From: Pelagibius sp028280305
GTDB lineage: Bacteria > Pseudomonadota > Alphaproteobacteria > Kiloniellales > Kiloniellaceae
Assembly: GCF_965233615.1 (NCBI RefSeq)
Contig: NZ_OZ247495.1
Direction: 5' to 3' (one strand)
DNA: 64,000 nucleotides
Shown here: piece by piece, positions 53,265-61,045 of the stretch
Layout: every line of letters begins with the position of its first letter
Position numbering within the stretch: position 1 is the stretch's first letter
Position numbers and translations under genes: made by a program
Notes under the pieces: generated by a model
Seen by the model: only the letters and a program-made list of their open reading frames with translations
Told to the model about the DNA's origin: nothing
Database searches by the model: none

Positions 53265-53309
53265 GGAAGCTCCGAAAAAAGCCTTTTTTGGGCCTCTCTC
53301 GGAGCTTCC
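53265..53309. terminator. Strong hairpin near the small Pro/Ala-rich gene
   Basis: GGAAGCTCCGA at 53265-53275 is an exact reverse complement of TCGGAGCTTCC at 53299-53309. The loop contains AAAAAGCCTTTTTTGGG, itself able to pair. It lies 52 bp after the stop of the leftward gene at 53361 and upstream of the PmtA-like gene. A likely terminator, though without an outer T run. Confidence 0.7.
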
Positions 53310-53360
53310 TAATTTACCGTCATGGTTCCCCCCGGATATTCGACGCGTAAGGGTAGAAGA

Positions 53361-53549
53361 TCAGGCTTCGATATTGACCCTCTGGCCTCGGTCGGGATCC
53401 GGATAGGGAAACCTCGGAGAAGGATCCTTCTGTGCCGACTCCACAGGCCTTGCCGAATCCGGTTTGGCGGCAGCAGGCGCCTCGGGCGCCGCCGTCGACT
53501 GAACCGAACCGGTATTGGCCAGCGGCACCGGTGCTGGTTGGATCTGCAT
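53361..53549 (-). CDS. Small Pro/Ala-rich disordered protein (62 aa)
   Basis: A 62-residue protein rich in Pro, Ala and Gln (MQIQPAPVPLANTGSVQST), ending PYPDPDRGQRVNIEA; unlikely to fold on its own. A perfect AGGAGG site stands five bases before the ATG, and a strong hairpin follows the stop, so it is probably expressed. I do not know the family. The conserved-looking ends with a variable low-complexity middle resemble small proteins that bind a partner by their C-terminus. The leftward promoter should be in the AT-rich region beyond 53550. Confidence 0.6.
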   Translation of the reverse strand: MQIQPAPVPLANTGSVQSTAAPEAPAAAKPDSARPVESAQKDPSPRFPYPDPDRGQRVNIEA

Positions 53550-54030
53550 TTGAACCTCCTACAGTTCAGGCAGTTACTCTGCCATACACATATAATACAT
53601 CGAGGTGTTTAAGTAAACATTTAAATAAAAGTCCAATTTATACTTATTTATCTAAAATTTTACGCAAATTATCGCCAAATATTTGAGTAATTCTATTGAA
53701 GATCAATTGATTTTACAGGTAATACTTGCTGTGACTGCGCCAGAGCGTTCTGTGGGCCGGGAATCGAGACACCAAGGCCGGCGGAGGACCCCTTGCGAGG
53801 CGAAATGCATCGTTCGCGTGCCTGCGACAATCGCTTTTCACCAAAACAGCGATATGTCGAACTTCCAATCAACCGCTACATATAGTATATGTTAATCAAT
53901 AATTAACTTTCGCTGGTAGGTACGGAGGCATAGTCTTTCGTATCTGAGGTGATCGGAGCCGTTGGCGTTGCGTCGGGCAATGAAGCGCCAGCAGGACTAG
54001 GCTCTTGTCAGTTTTGGGGGAGCAGGCGGT
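53550..54030. other. AT-rich divergent regulatory region
   Basis: 481 bp with no gene. 53580-53720 is very AT-rich. ACATATAGTATATGT (near-palindrome, about 53876-53890) is followed at once by GTTAAT-N5-ATTAAC at 53891-53907, a perfect inverted repeat, about 125 bp before the ParA-like gene. Both look like operator or promoter elements. No RNA gene fold was recognised. Confidence 0.5.
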
Positions 54031-54738
54031 TTGAAGGTTGTTGTTGTTGCGTCTCAAAAGGGCGGTTCCGGAAAGACAACGATTGCCGGTCATCTGGCGG
54101 TCCAGGCTGAATTAAGCGGGAACGGCCCGGTGGGATTGATCGATGTCGATCCCCAGGGCAGCCTCGCGGACTGGTGGAACGAAAGGGCCGCACCCAACCC
54201 ATTCTTTATTCAGACCGCCGTGCCGCGCCTCGCGGCGGACATCAGAGAGTTGGCGGCTCATGGCATGGAGTTGCTGGTGATCGACACGCCGCCGGCGCTG
54301 ACCGGCACAATTGCCGATGTGATCCGTGTGGCTGATCTGGTGGTGATACCCACCCGTCCCAGTCCTCATGATCTGCGTTCCATCGGCGCGACCATGGAAC
54401 TGGTTGAGCATCTCGGCAAACCCCTGGTCTTCGTGGTCAACGGGGCGGCGCCGAGGGCCAAGATCACTGCCGAAGCGGTTTCCCTGCTGTCCCAGCACGG
54501 CCCTCTCGCGCCCTCCATCATCCACCAGCGCGTGGATTTCGCCGCCTCGATGATCGATGGCCGCACGGTCATGGAATTACCGGGCGAGTCGCGCTCTGCC
54601 AAAGAGATCGAGGCGCTATGGGACTACCTTGAACTTCGGCTCTCAGGCGGGCGGCGGCGAAGGCCTGTGCCCATGATTCCGGCCAGTGTCGCAAAGGCGG
54701 CCCGAAACAATCAGATCAAGGTTGAGGGCAGAGCCTGA
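54031..54738 (+). CDS. ParA-like ATPase
   Basis: Deviant Walker A ATPase (ParA/MinD superfamily), 235 residues. It has KGGSGKTT at 10-17, DVDPQGSLADWW in switch I, LLVIDTPPALTGT in switch II/Walker B and the ParA C-terminal helix region. No ParB gene or parS-like repeat is nearby, so it is an orphan that may position a protein cargo rather than DNA. It starts with TTG behind GGGGGAG. The stop is 1 bp from the ATG of a large SPOR-domain protein, implying coupled expression. MipZ, another member, is divergent 2.2 kb away but very different in sequence. Confidence 0.88.
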   Translation: MKVVVVASQKGGSGKTTIAGHLAVQAELSGNGPVGLIDVDPQGSLADWWNERAAPNPFFIQTAVPRLAADIRELAAHGMELLVIDTPPALTGTIADVIRVADLVVIPTRPSPHDLRSIGATMELVEHLGKPLVFVVNGAAPRAKITAEAVSLLSQHGPLAPSIIHQRVDFAASMIDGRTVMELPGESRSAKEIEALWDYLELRLSGGRRRRPVPMIPASVAKAARNNQIKVEGRA

Positions 54739-54739
54739 G

Positions 54740-56944
54740 ATGACCCAGGCCAAGGCGGCTTCGCTGACGAGCGCCCTCTTCGCGCGCAAGGGCGCTGCAT
54801 CCCCGGCCGATTTGGTAATCGCCGAACTGGAAGAGGGGACGGGCGCGAAGGCGTCGATGCGAAAGGCGCGTTCAAAGGAGCGCGGCGGCGAGTCCGCCCA
54901 GCGGAAGAAGGCGAGGCTTCCCGAAGTCGAACAGGAACTGCCTCTGCTTGCCTTTGTCGATGCCCAAACCTCAGAAGCAGAAGCTGTGCCGGCAGCGCCG
55001 GCAGAGGCGTTCGCCACTGCCGATCATGCTCTCGCCGACCCTGCCCTCGGCGAAGACGATCATCCCGATCCAGCCGCCAGCCTGATGGCCCACCGGCCGC
55101 TGGCCTTCGGCGGCAGCGGGTCAACGCCCCATGCGGACGACAGCGCTGAAATCCCGGCTTCCGATCGCGAAAGTCTCGAAACTGAAACCCCCGCCGTAGC
55201 CGCTGCGGCTGAAGACGAAAAGGCGCAAGAGGTTCCTGCTGAAGAGACAGCGGTCGCAGACGCGATTGTTGTCGCTGCGCAAACCGATGATGAAGCGGTC
55301 GAAGCCGTTCCGCTGGAGGAACGGGAGGCGTTGCCGGTTGTTGGGGAAGACGAAAGCCAGGCCATCGCCGCGTCCTTGCCTGCTCCGGCAAATGAGACCC
55401 CGCCGAGTGAGACCGAATCGGACGATGGGGGCACTGTGCCGGACGTCCAGGCCGAAGGTGTCGAGGCCGCATCGCCCGAGGCCGCATCGCCCGAGGCCGC
55501 ATCGCCCGAGGCCGCATCGCCCGGGGCCGACGTTGCCTCGGAGGATATGCAGGCAGACGCTGCGCCGAGGGATGAGGTATCGGCCGAGGCGGCGACTGCT
55601 TCGTCGTCGTCCGCGCTCAGTGATGATCCGGCTTCTGCGGCGTTGGCCGGACAGAAAGAAGCCTCAGGGACAACCATCCGGACTGCGGGAAGCGCAGCGT
55701 CTCTTCCCGTCGAGTCTCAGGATGGAGAGCGCGCCACCGCCGCGGCGGCGCCTGCCGTACGGCAATCCGTCGATACCCTGGCAGACCCCAAGGATCGCGA
55801 AATGCCCGACGCGGCTGCAGGCAGCCGGGCAGTCCTGGCGGCGAAACGCAGCGCAGGTCTTGTCGGTTCGCCCTGGCGTATGGCGGCGGTAATCGCCCTG
55901 GGGGTGGGGCTCGGACTGGCGGGTTATGCGCTTTGGCCAAAGGAGACAAGCGAGCCGGAACTGGCGGCGGTCGAGCCAAGTCCCGATTCCACAGAGGCGG
56001 CAGATGCCGCGCTCCAAAGCACGGCGCCAAGAGAGGCTGGCGATGCAGCGGCCGCCAACGCAGAGGTCGATGCAGAGGTTGTCCAGACGGCCGCCGGTCC
56101 GGTTACGCAGCCTGCCGCCTTGGCTGACGGCAACAGTACCCTTGGCGGGCAGTTGTCTCAGCCCGAGCCTTCCTTCGACGTCATTCGAATCGAACCCAAT
56201 GGCCAGTCGATCATTGCGGGTCGTGCGGAGCCTTTCAGCGAGTGGATCCTGCTGAACAACGGAGAGCCCATCGGTTCGGTGCAGGCGGACCTGAACGGCG
56301 AGTGGGTCATCCTGCCCGATGCGTCTCTCATTCCCGGCGCCAACGACTTCAGCCTGGTTCCCAAGACCGAACGCGGCAAGGTTGCGATCCCCGCCGCGAA
56401 TGAGGCGCCGGCCGAGGCCATAAAAAGCGATCTCCCGGAGAGCGGCCCGCTGGCCCCGCGCAGTGAGCGTTCGCCCTCTTTATTGGAAGAGAAACTCGCG
56501 GCCTTGGGGCAGGATACGGCTTTGCCCTTGCCGCGGCTGAAGCCCGCCGCTGGCGATGCGAAGGCGGCATCTCTTGGGGTCCGGATCTCACCTGACGGCG
56601 GCTATCAGATCCAGATCGCCTCGGTGCGGCAAAGCGCTGCGGCGGAACGTGAACGTGTCCGCCTGGTCGATGTCTATCCGGTTCTGCTGGGTGCTCTCGG
56701 CCTGCAGGTGCAGGAGGCCAGCATAGACGGGGCGGGCGTTTTCTATCGCCTGCGCTCGGGACCGATCGCCGATCTGGCCGATGCCCGGGAACTCTGCCGT
56801 CAGCTTGAATTGCGTGGCCAGAGCTGTCTGGTGGTCGTGCGGGCCGGCGATGACGCGGTCCCCAACCCCTCCGGGGTAAACGCGGTCCAGCCGCTGGCGG
56901 CGCCGGGTCTGTCCTCGACCCAGCAGGCCGAGAACCCCGACTGA
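54740..56944 (+). CDS. Large SPOR-domain membrane protein
   Basis: A 734-residue protein. Residues ~1-370 are cytoplasmic, acidic and low-complexity, with a basic patch near the N-terminus (KARSKERGGESAQRKKAR) and a four-copy EAASP repeat at 242-261. One membrane span is near 380-398 (MAAVIALGVGLGLAGYALW). Outside it there is a small domain with FDVIRIEPNGQSIIAGRAEP and SEWILLNNGEPIGS, then a C-terminal SPOR domain at ~617-705 (GGYQIQIASVRQSAAAERER to LRSGPIADLADARELC). SPOR domains bind denuded septal peptidoglycan. With ParA-like and MipZ neighbours it may act in division or pole marking. The real start is ATG 54740. Confidence 0.85.
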   Translation: MTQAKAASLTSALFARKGAASPADLVIAELEEGTGAKASMRKARSKERGGESAQRKKARLPEVEQELPLLAFVDAQTSEAEAVPAAPAEAFATADHALADPALGEDDHPDPAASLMAHRPLAFGGSGSTPHADDSAEIPASDRESLETETPAVAAAAEDEKAQEVPAEETAVADAIVVAAQTDDEAVEAVPLEEREALPVVGEDESQAIAASLPAPANETPPSETESDDGGTVPDVQAEGVEAASPEAASPEAASPEAASPGADVASEDMQADAAPRDEVSAEAATASSSSALSDDPASAALAGQKEASGTTIRTAGSAASLPVESQDGERATAAAAPAVRQSVDTLADPKDREMPDAAAGSRAVLAAKRSAGLVGSPWRMAAVIALGVGLGLAGYALWPKETSEPELAAVEPSPDSTEAADAALQSTAPREAGDAAAANAEVDAEVVQTAAGPVTQPAALADGNSTLGGQLSQPEPSFDVIRIEPNGQSIIAGRAEPFSEWILLNNGEPIGSVQADLNGEWVILPDASLIPGANDFSLVPKTERGKVAIPAANEAPAEAIKSDLPESGPLAPRSERSPSLLEEKLAALGQDTALPLPRLKPAAGDAKAASLGVRISPDGGYQIQIASVRQSAAAERERVRLVDVYPVLLGALGLQVQEASIDGAGVFYRLRSGPIADLADARELCRQLELRGQSCLVVVRAGDDAVPNPSGVNAVQPLAAPGLSSTQQAENPD
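55463..55522 (+). repeat. Four 15-bp in-frame tandem repeats
   Basis: Four identical consecutive copies of GAGGCCGCATCGCCC, coding EAASP four times in the disordered cytoplasmic part of the SPOR protein. Perfect identity indicates recent slippage; copy number may vary between strains without changing frame. Confidence 0.9.
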
Positions 56945-56974
56945 TCAGTCAGGATCGGCTGTCCCGGGCGCCGC

Positions 56975-57829
56975 TTATGCCGGGGCAACCTCGAACAGAC
57001 CGATTGCTTCCAGAACGTCCTTGATCTCACGCCGCGCCGAGGCATGGCTGCTGTTCGGCTGATCGTCCGAAAGGTCCAGGGCCGTCAGGCCGCTCAGGAA
57101 CAACTCCCGGAACACCACTCTTTCGCTGACGCCGGGGGCGATGCGAAAACCGATGCGTTTCGACAAGACCGTCAGAAGATTGCTGATCTCACGCATGTTT
57201 CGCGCCTCGATATGGGCGAGGCGGTTACGCAACACGACCCAATCGATCGGCGGGCGCCCCATCACCACACGCTGATTGTTTTGCTCCCAGACCAACTGGC
57301 TGTAGACGCTCGGCGCCTCAACCTCCCGGCGCTCCGGATTGATCCGCGCCAGAACCTCGATGTCCAGCAGGCTGTCGTTCAGCGGTGTCACCAGGGTATC
57401 GGCATAGCGGTGACCGAGCCGGCACAGCGAGGACGCGCTGCCGGGGGTGTCGATGACGACGAAGTCGCAGTCGTCGAGATCCCGAAGGGCCTCTTGCAGG
57501 TTCTGTTCTTCCTCCGCCTTCGCCGCCTCGATGCTGTCGGCGCCGGAGCGTTCGACCACGCGGTGACGGGGCAACTCCAGGGTCTGGCCACCACGCCGCG
57601 CGTAGTTCTCGCGATTTGTATAGAAGGCGGTAAAGGTTCCCTGGCGCGCATCGAGGTCGATCGTACCCACCGCGAAGCCGATCTTCATCAAGGCAACGCT
57701 CAAGTGAATTGCGGTGGTCGACTTGCCGGTTCCGCCCTTCTCGCTGCCCACAACAACGACGTAGGGTCCGCCAGCCTGTATCGGCTCGCTCCCGACCTCT
57801 TCCCCTTGCTCGACGATCGCCCCCTCCAT
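56975..57829 (-). CDS. mipZ: Division-plane positioning ATPase MipZ
   Basis: ParA-family ATPase that forms a polar gradient and blocks FtsZ away from midcell in alphaproteobacteria. 284 residues: Walker A VVVVGSEKGGTGKSTTAIHL at ~24-43, the MipZ-typical IDLDARQGTFTAFYTNRENY, DFVVIDTPGSASSLCRLGHR and SRKRIGFRIAPG-like C-terminal region. The N-terminal 22 residues are poorly conserved, and a later start is possible. It is convergent with the SPOR gene. MipZ normally needs ParB, which is not in the window. It supports the alphaproteobacterial assignment. Confidence 0.92.
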   Translation of the reverse strand: MEGAIVEQGEEVGSEPIQAGGPYVVVVGSEKGGTGKSTTAIHLSVALMKIGFAVGTIDLDARQGTFTAFYTNRENYARRGGQTLELPRHRVVERSGADSIEAAKAEEEQNLQEALRDLDDCDFVVIDTPGSASSLCRLGHRYADTLVTPLNDSLLDIEVLARINPERREVEAPSVYSQLVWEQNNQRVVMGRPPIDWVVLRNRLAHIEARNMREISNLLTVLSKRIGFRIAPGVSERVVFRELFLSGLTALDLSDDQPNSSHASARREIKDVLEAIGLFEVAPA

Positions 57830-57965
57830 TCCGACGAGGCTACCACAGAGCGAAGATCAGATCATCCTGTTGCGTGGTTTTAGTGAGGCCGAAAATGCAA
57901 TCGGCGGTGTTTTTTTGAGAGGCTGTGACCTGAAATCCCGACTTGGTTTCAGAACAGTCCGGGAC

Positions 57966-58547
57966 TCAGAACAGTACGGTCCAGCTTTCGCCTTCCCGTG
58001 CCGCTCCCGCGACCCCGTGGCCGGCGGTCGCATGGCCGGCAGTTGCGTGGTTGCCGCTCGATACCATTCTCAGGTGTTCGGAATCGCCGTCGTCGTCAAG
58101 AGACTCGCCGTCTTCAGCGTCCTTGCCGTCCGTCTTCTCGCGTTCACTGCGGCCCAAGGCGACACTGCCTTTCAGCGCCGCAAGCCGCCTTGCCAGAACC
58201 TCCGTCTTGGCCCAGGCCAGGACCTCTTCGCCAGCGGGTCCCTTGTGGACGGCAGCCCATTGGCGACGTTTGTCGGAGCGCATGGCAAATGCGATGTTCT
58301 CACCGGCGATGCCGCAGTCCAGCGACTGGGTATAGGGCGGGACCTTGCCGCCCCAAATCTCTGAAATGACGTTCCAGGAGAAACCTTCTTTGACCAGCAG
58401 TTCCATCATCACCTGATCGAACTCGCCCCGCGCCAGTTCCAGGGCGTAGCTGATCATGCAGTCCAGTTCCTGGCTGCCCTCGGTCGCGTTTTCCAAGTCC
58501 GACACCACACGATCGATGATGTCGTTTTCCGGCTTTTGCCTGTCCAT
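57966..58547 (-). CDS. Hypothetical protein with ABA-sandwich-like domain
   Basis: A 193-residue protein, unrecognised. The first 120 residues look folded (CMISYALELARGEFDQVMME, ISEIWGGKVPPYTQSLD, IAFAMRSDKRRQWAAVHKG). The VPPYTQSLD part followed by AI-like strands resembles the phage ABA-sandwich domain, a guess only. The rest is acidic (REKTDGKDAEDGESLDDDGD) and ends in a His/Ala/Gly repeat (HATAGHATAGHGVAGAA). It is on the minus strand, upstream of mipZ by 136 bp and possibly co-transcribed. Codon use is ordinary. Confidence 0.6.
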   Translation of the reverse strand: MDRQKPENDIIDRVVSDLENATEGSQELDCMISYALELARGEFDQVMMELLVKEGFSWNVISEIWGGKVPPYTQSLDCGIAGENIAFAMRSDKRRQWAAVHKGPAGEEVLAWAKTEVLARRLAALKGSVALGRSEREKTDGKDAEDGESLDDDGDSEHLRMVSSGNHATAGHATAGHGVAGAAREGESWTVLF

Positions 58548-58718
58548 TCACACCGTCCCCAGAACTTGGAGAGGAGTGTACCGATTTTGCGGAGGAAAAG
58601 AAGCGCCCCTACCTCCGATTCACAAAAAATAGATTATCGTATGGTTAATTTCGCGCCTTCGCGGCTGTCCCGGGGAATTTTTACGCCGAATCAACACGGC
58701 ATCGGCGAGTGTCGAAGC

Positions 58719-59405
58719 TCAATTCCCGTCGGCCGGCTTGTCGGGGGACCAGGTTTCGGGGTCCTGGAGAAAGCGGCGGACCGCGGCGACCTCGGCTTCG
58801 GCCAGGTACCCGCTGCGTTCGGCGACGCCCAGCGCGTCCCACCAGGTTGCCAGGGCATGCAGTGTGACACCGCGTTCGGCCAGCGTGGCGACCCCCTCGG
58901 GAAAAATCCCGTAATGGAAGATGACGAAGGTGTGCGCGATCTTGGCCTCGGCCTGGCGGATGGCGTCAACGAAATTCAGTTTCGATCCGCCGTCGGTGGC
59001 AAGGTCCTCGACCAGAAGCACGCGGCTGCCTTCAGGCAGGTGACCTTCGATCTGAGCGTTGCGGCCGAAGCCTTTAGGCTTTTTGCGAATGTAGAGCATC
59101 GGCAGGCCGAGACGCTCGGCGATCCAGGCGGCGAAGGGGATGCCGGCGGTTTCTCCGCCTGCGATGCAGTCGATCGATTCATAGCCCACCGAGCGCTGAA
59201 TCAGTTCACAGGCAAAGTCCATCAGTTGGGCCCGGGCCCTGGGAAAAGAGATGATTTTCCGGCAGTCGACATAGACCGGGCTTGCCCGGCCCGAGGTCAG
59301 AGTGAAAGGGTCGTTGGGCCGGAACAGCACCGCCTCAATCTCCAGCAGGATGCTGGCGGTGACCTCAGCCATGGCCTGTTGATCGTTCGTAGAGCCCGAA
59401 AGCAT
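58719..59405 (-). CDS. pyrE: Orotate phosphoribosyltransferase
   Basis: Makes OMP from orotate and PRPP in pyrimidine synthesis. 228 residues; PRPP motif VLLVEDLATDGGSKLNFVDA near 130-150, with FRPNDPFTLTSGRASPVYVD near the N-terminus and IAGGETAGIPFAAWIAERLG. LATDGG replaces the more usual VITTGG/TAGT form, seen in the alphaproteobacterial type. M12 (58719-59372) is a possible alternative start. A long leftward frame; no operon partner is visible. Confidence 0.93.
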   Translation of the reverse strand: MLSGSTNDQQAMAEVTASILLEIEAVLFRPNDPFTLTSGRASPVYVDCRKIISFPRARAQLMDFACELIQRSVGYESIDCIAGGETAGIPFAAWIAERLGLPMLYIRKKPKGFGRNAQIEGHLPEGSRVLLVEDLATDGGSKLNFVDAIRQAEAKIAHTFVIFHYGIFPEGVATLAERGVTLHALATWWDALGVAERSGYLAEAEVAAVRRFLQDPETWSPDKPADGN

Positions 59406-59503
59406 ACCTTGTTCCCCCAGGGTGATCGGCAGCCTTGTTTATCGCGTCTTCTCGATTCGGACAAAAGCGCCGGCGGTCTTTCGTTCTCCCATCCGTAACC
59501 CGG

Positions 59504-60799
59504 TCAGTCGCCGCCCGGTGACAGGCCCTCGGCAGCGGGGCGCAGGGCCAGGGCGGTGCGGGCCACCAGATAGCCGAGAAAGGCGATCACCGCGGCGGCG
59601 GTCATGACCATCACCATCGGCAGGGCCGAATCGGTTTGCACCTGCCCCACGACAAAGGAGGCGAGAGCACCGACCATCATCTGCAGAAAGCCGGTCAGGC
59701 CCGAGGCCGTGCCGGCCAGATCCGGGCGTATCGAGATGGCGCTTGCCGTGGCGTTGGGCAGGCTGAGGCCGTTGGCGAGGCCGACCAGCATCACGGGGCC
59801 GAAGAGCATGATCGGGATCATCTCGCCCGACAGGGCCAGGCCGGTCAGCAGGGCGACGCCCACCAAGGCGATCAAGCTGCCGGAAAAGACCATGCGTTCC
59901 GGGCCGACACGGGTCGACAGCACGCCGGAAAGGAAGTTCCCGGCCATGTAGCTCGCCCCGTTGAGGACGAAATAGATCCCGTACTCGCTGGGCGGACGGC
60001 CCATGATCTCGATCATGATGAAGGGGGCCCCGGCCAGAAAGGCGAAGAACACCGCCGTGGTGAAGGCGATGTTGATGGCATAGCCGGCAAAGGCCGTATC
60101 CTTCAGCAAGGTGCCGAAGCCTCGGAGCATGCTGGCCGGGCCGGCGACCGCGGAGCGGTCCGTGTGGGTTTCGATGAGAAACCGCCAGGCCAGCAGCAGC
60201 ACCACCGCGCCCACCGCAAACAGCAGGAAGAAAGAAGCCTGCCAGCCGAAGAGGTCGTCGATGATACCGCCCAGCAAGGGTGCCATCATCGGAGCCACCA
60301 CCATGGCCATGGTGATATAGCCGATCATGCTGGCGGATTCCTCGCGGCTGTGGGTGTCGCGCACGATGGCGCGGCCCAGAACCAGGCCGGCGCAGCCGCC
60401 GACCGCCTGGACGATCCGCCCGACGATCAACTCGCCGATGGTACCGGCAAAGGCGCAGAGCAGGGTACCGACGAGAAACAGCAGCATGCCCCAGAGCAGC
60501 ACGGGACGGCGTCCGAAACGGTCGGACAGCGGACCCAGGAAGAGTTGGGAGACGGCGACGCCGAAGAGATAGAGCGAGAGCGTGAATTGGATCGTCGCCA
60601 TGTCGGTGTTGAACACCGTCTGCATCCCCGGCATGGAGGGCATGAAGATGTTCAAGGCCATGGGACCCAGGGCGGTAACCGCAATGAGGATCGCCAGCGA
60701 CGGACGGCGCCGGGGAACGGCAGCCGTCGTTTCGTGGGAAACCGGGCCGCTCTTGCCGCCTTGGTCGTGATCGCCGGGGGCCTGCAGCGTCTCGCTCAT
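59504..60799 (-). CDS. Bcr/CflA family MFS drug exporter
   Basis: Twelve-span H+ antiporter, 431 residues from ATG 60799 with GAGGA upstream. Family marks: ALGPMALNIFMPSMPGMQTV in span 1, the A-motif GPLSDRFGRRPVLLWGM, and the antiporter motif QAVGGCAGLVLGRAIVRD. Bcr-type members export bicyclomycin, sulfonamides or dipeptides; the substrate here is unknown. It is divergent from a second MFS exporter across 246 bp that should contain both promoters. Confidence 0.88.
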   Translation of the reverse strand: MSETLQAPGDHDQGGKSGPVSHETTAAVPRRRPSLAILIAVTALGPMALNIFMPSMPGMQTVFNTDMATIQFTLSLYLFGVAVSQLFLGPLSDRFGRRPVLLWGMLLFLVGTLLCAFAGTIGELIVGRIVQAVGGCAGLVLGRAIVRDTHSREESASMIGYITMAMVVAPMMAPLLGGIIDDLFGWQASFFLLFAVGAVVLLLAWRFLIETHTDRSAVAGPASMLRGFGTLLKDTAFAGYAINIAFTTAVFFAFLAGAPFIMIEIMGRPPSEYGIYFVLNGASYMAGNFLSGVLSTRVGPERMVFSGSLIALVGVALLTGLALSGEMIPIMLFGPVMLVGLANGLSLPNATASAISIRPDLAGTASGLTGFLQMMVGALASFVVGQVQTDSALPMVMVMTAAAVIAFLGYLVARTALALRPAAEGLSPGGD

Positions 60800-61045
60800 G
60801 AATCCTCTAACCAAAACAACTAGTCACAGCTTTGCCGCTTGTCCCTGGGCGGAACAGATCCCAAAGCTGCCTGTAAGTAATGCAGCGGCTGCGGAGGTTG
60901 AGTTTGGCGCGGCGCAGGCGACTGCCATCATGATGTCGTAGGCCTAAGATGGTATATGTCTTCCGACAAAGCCAGCGGACAGTCTGCATGGCTGGTCTGC
61001 CCGGCGGAAACCGGGTGATGGCGCAGCTCTGGGTGGGGCGACTGG

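Noticed and set aside
53080..54030. RNA gene in the long gap before the ParA-like gene
   Set aside because: No tRNA-like cloverleaf or known riboswitch core could be recognised; only hairpins and a small ORF were found.
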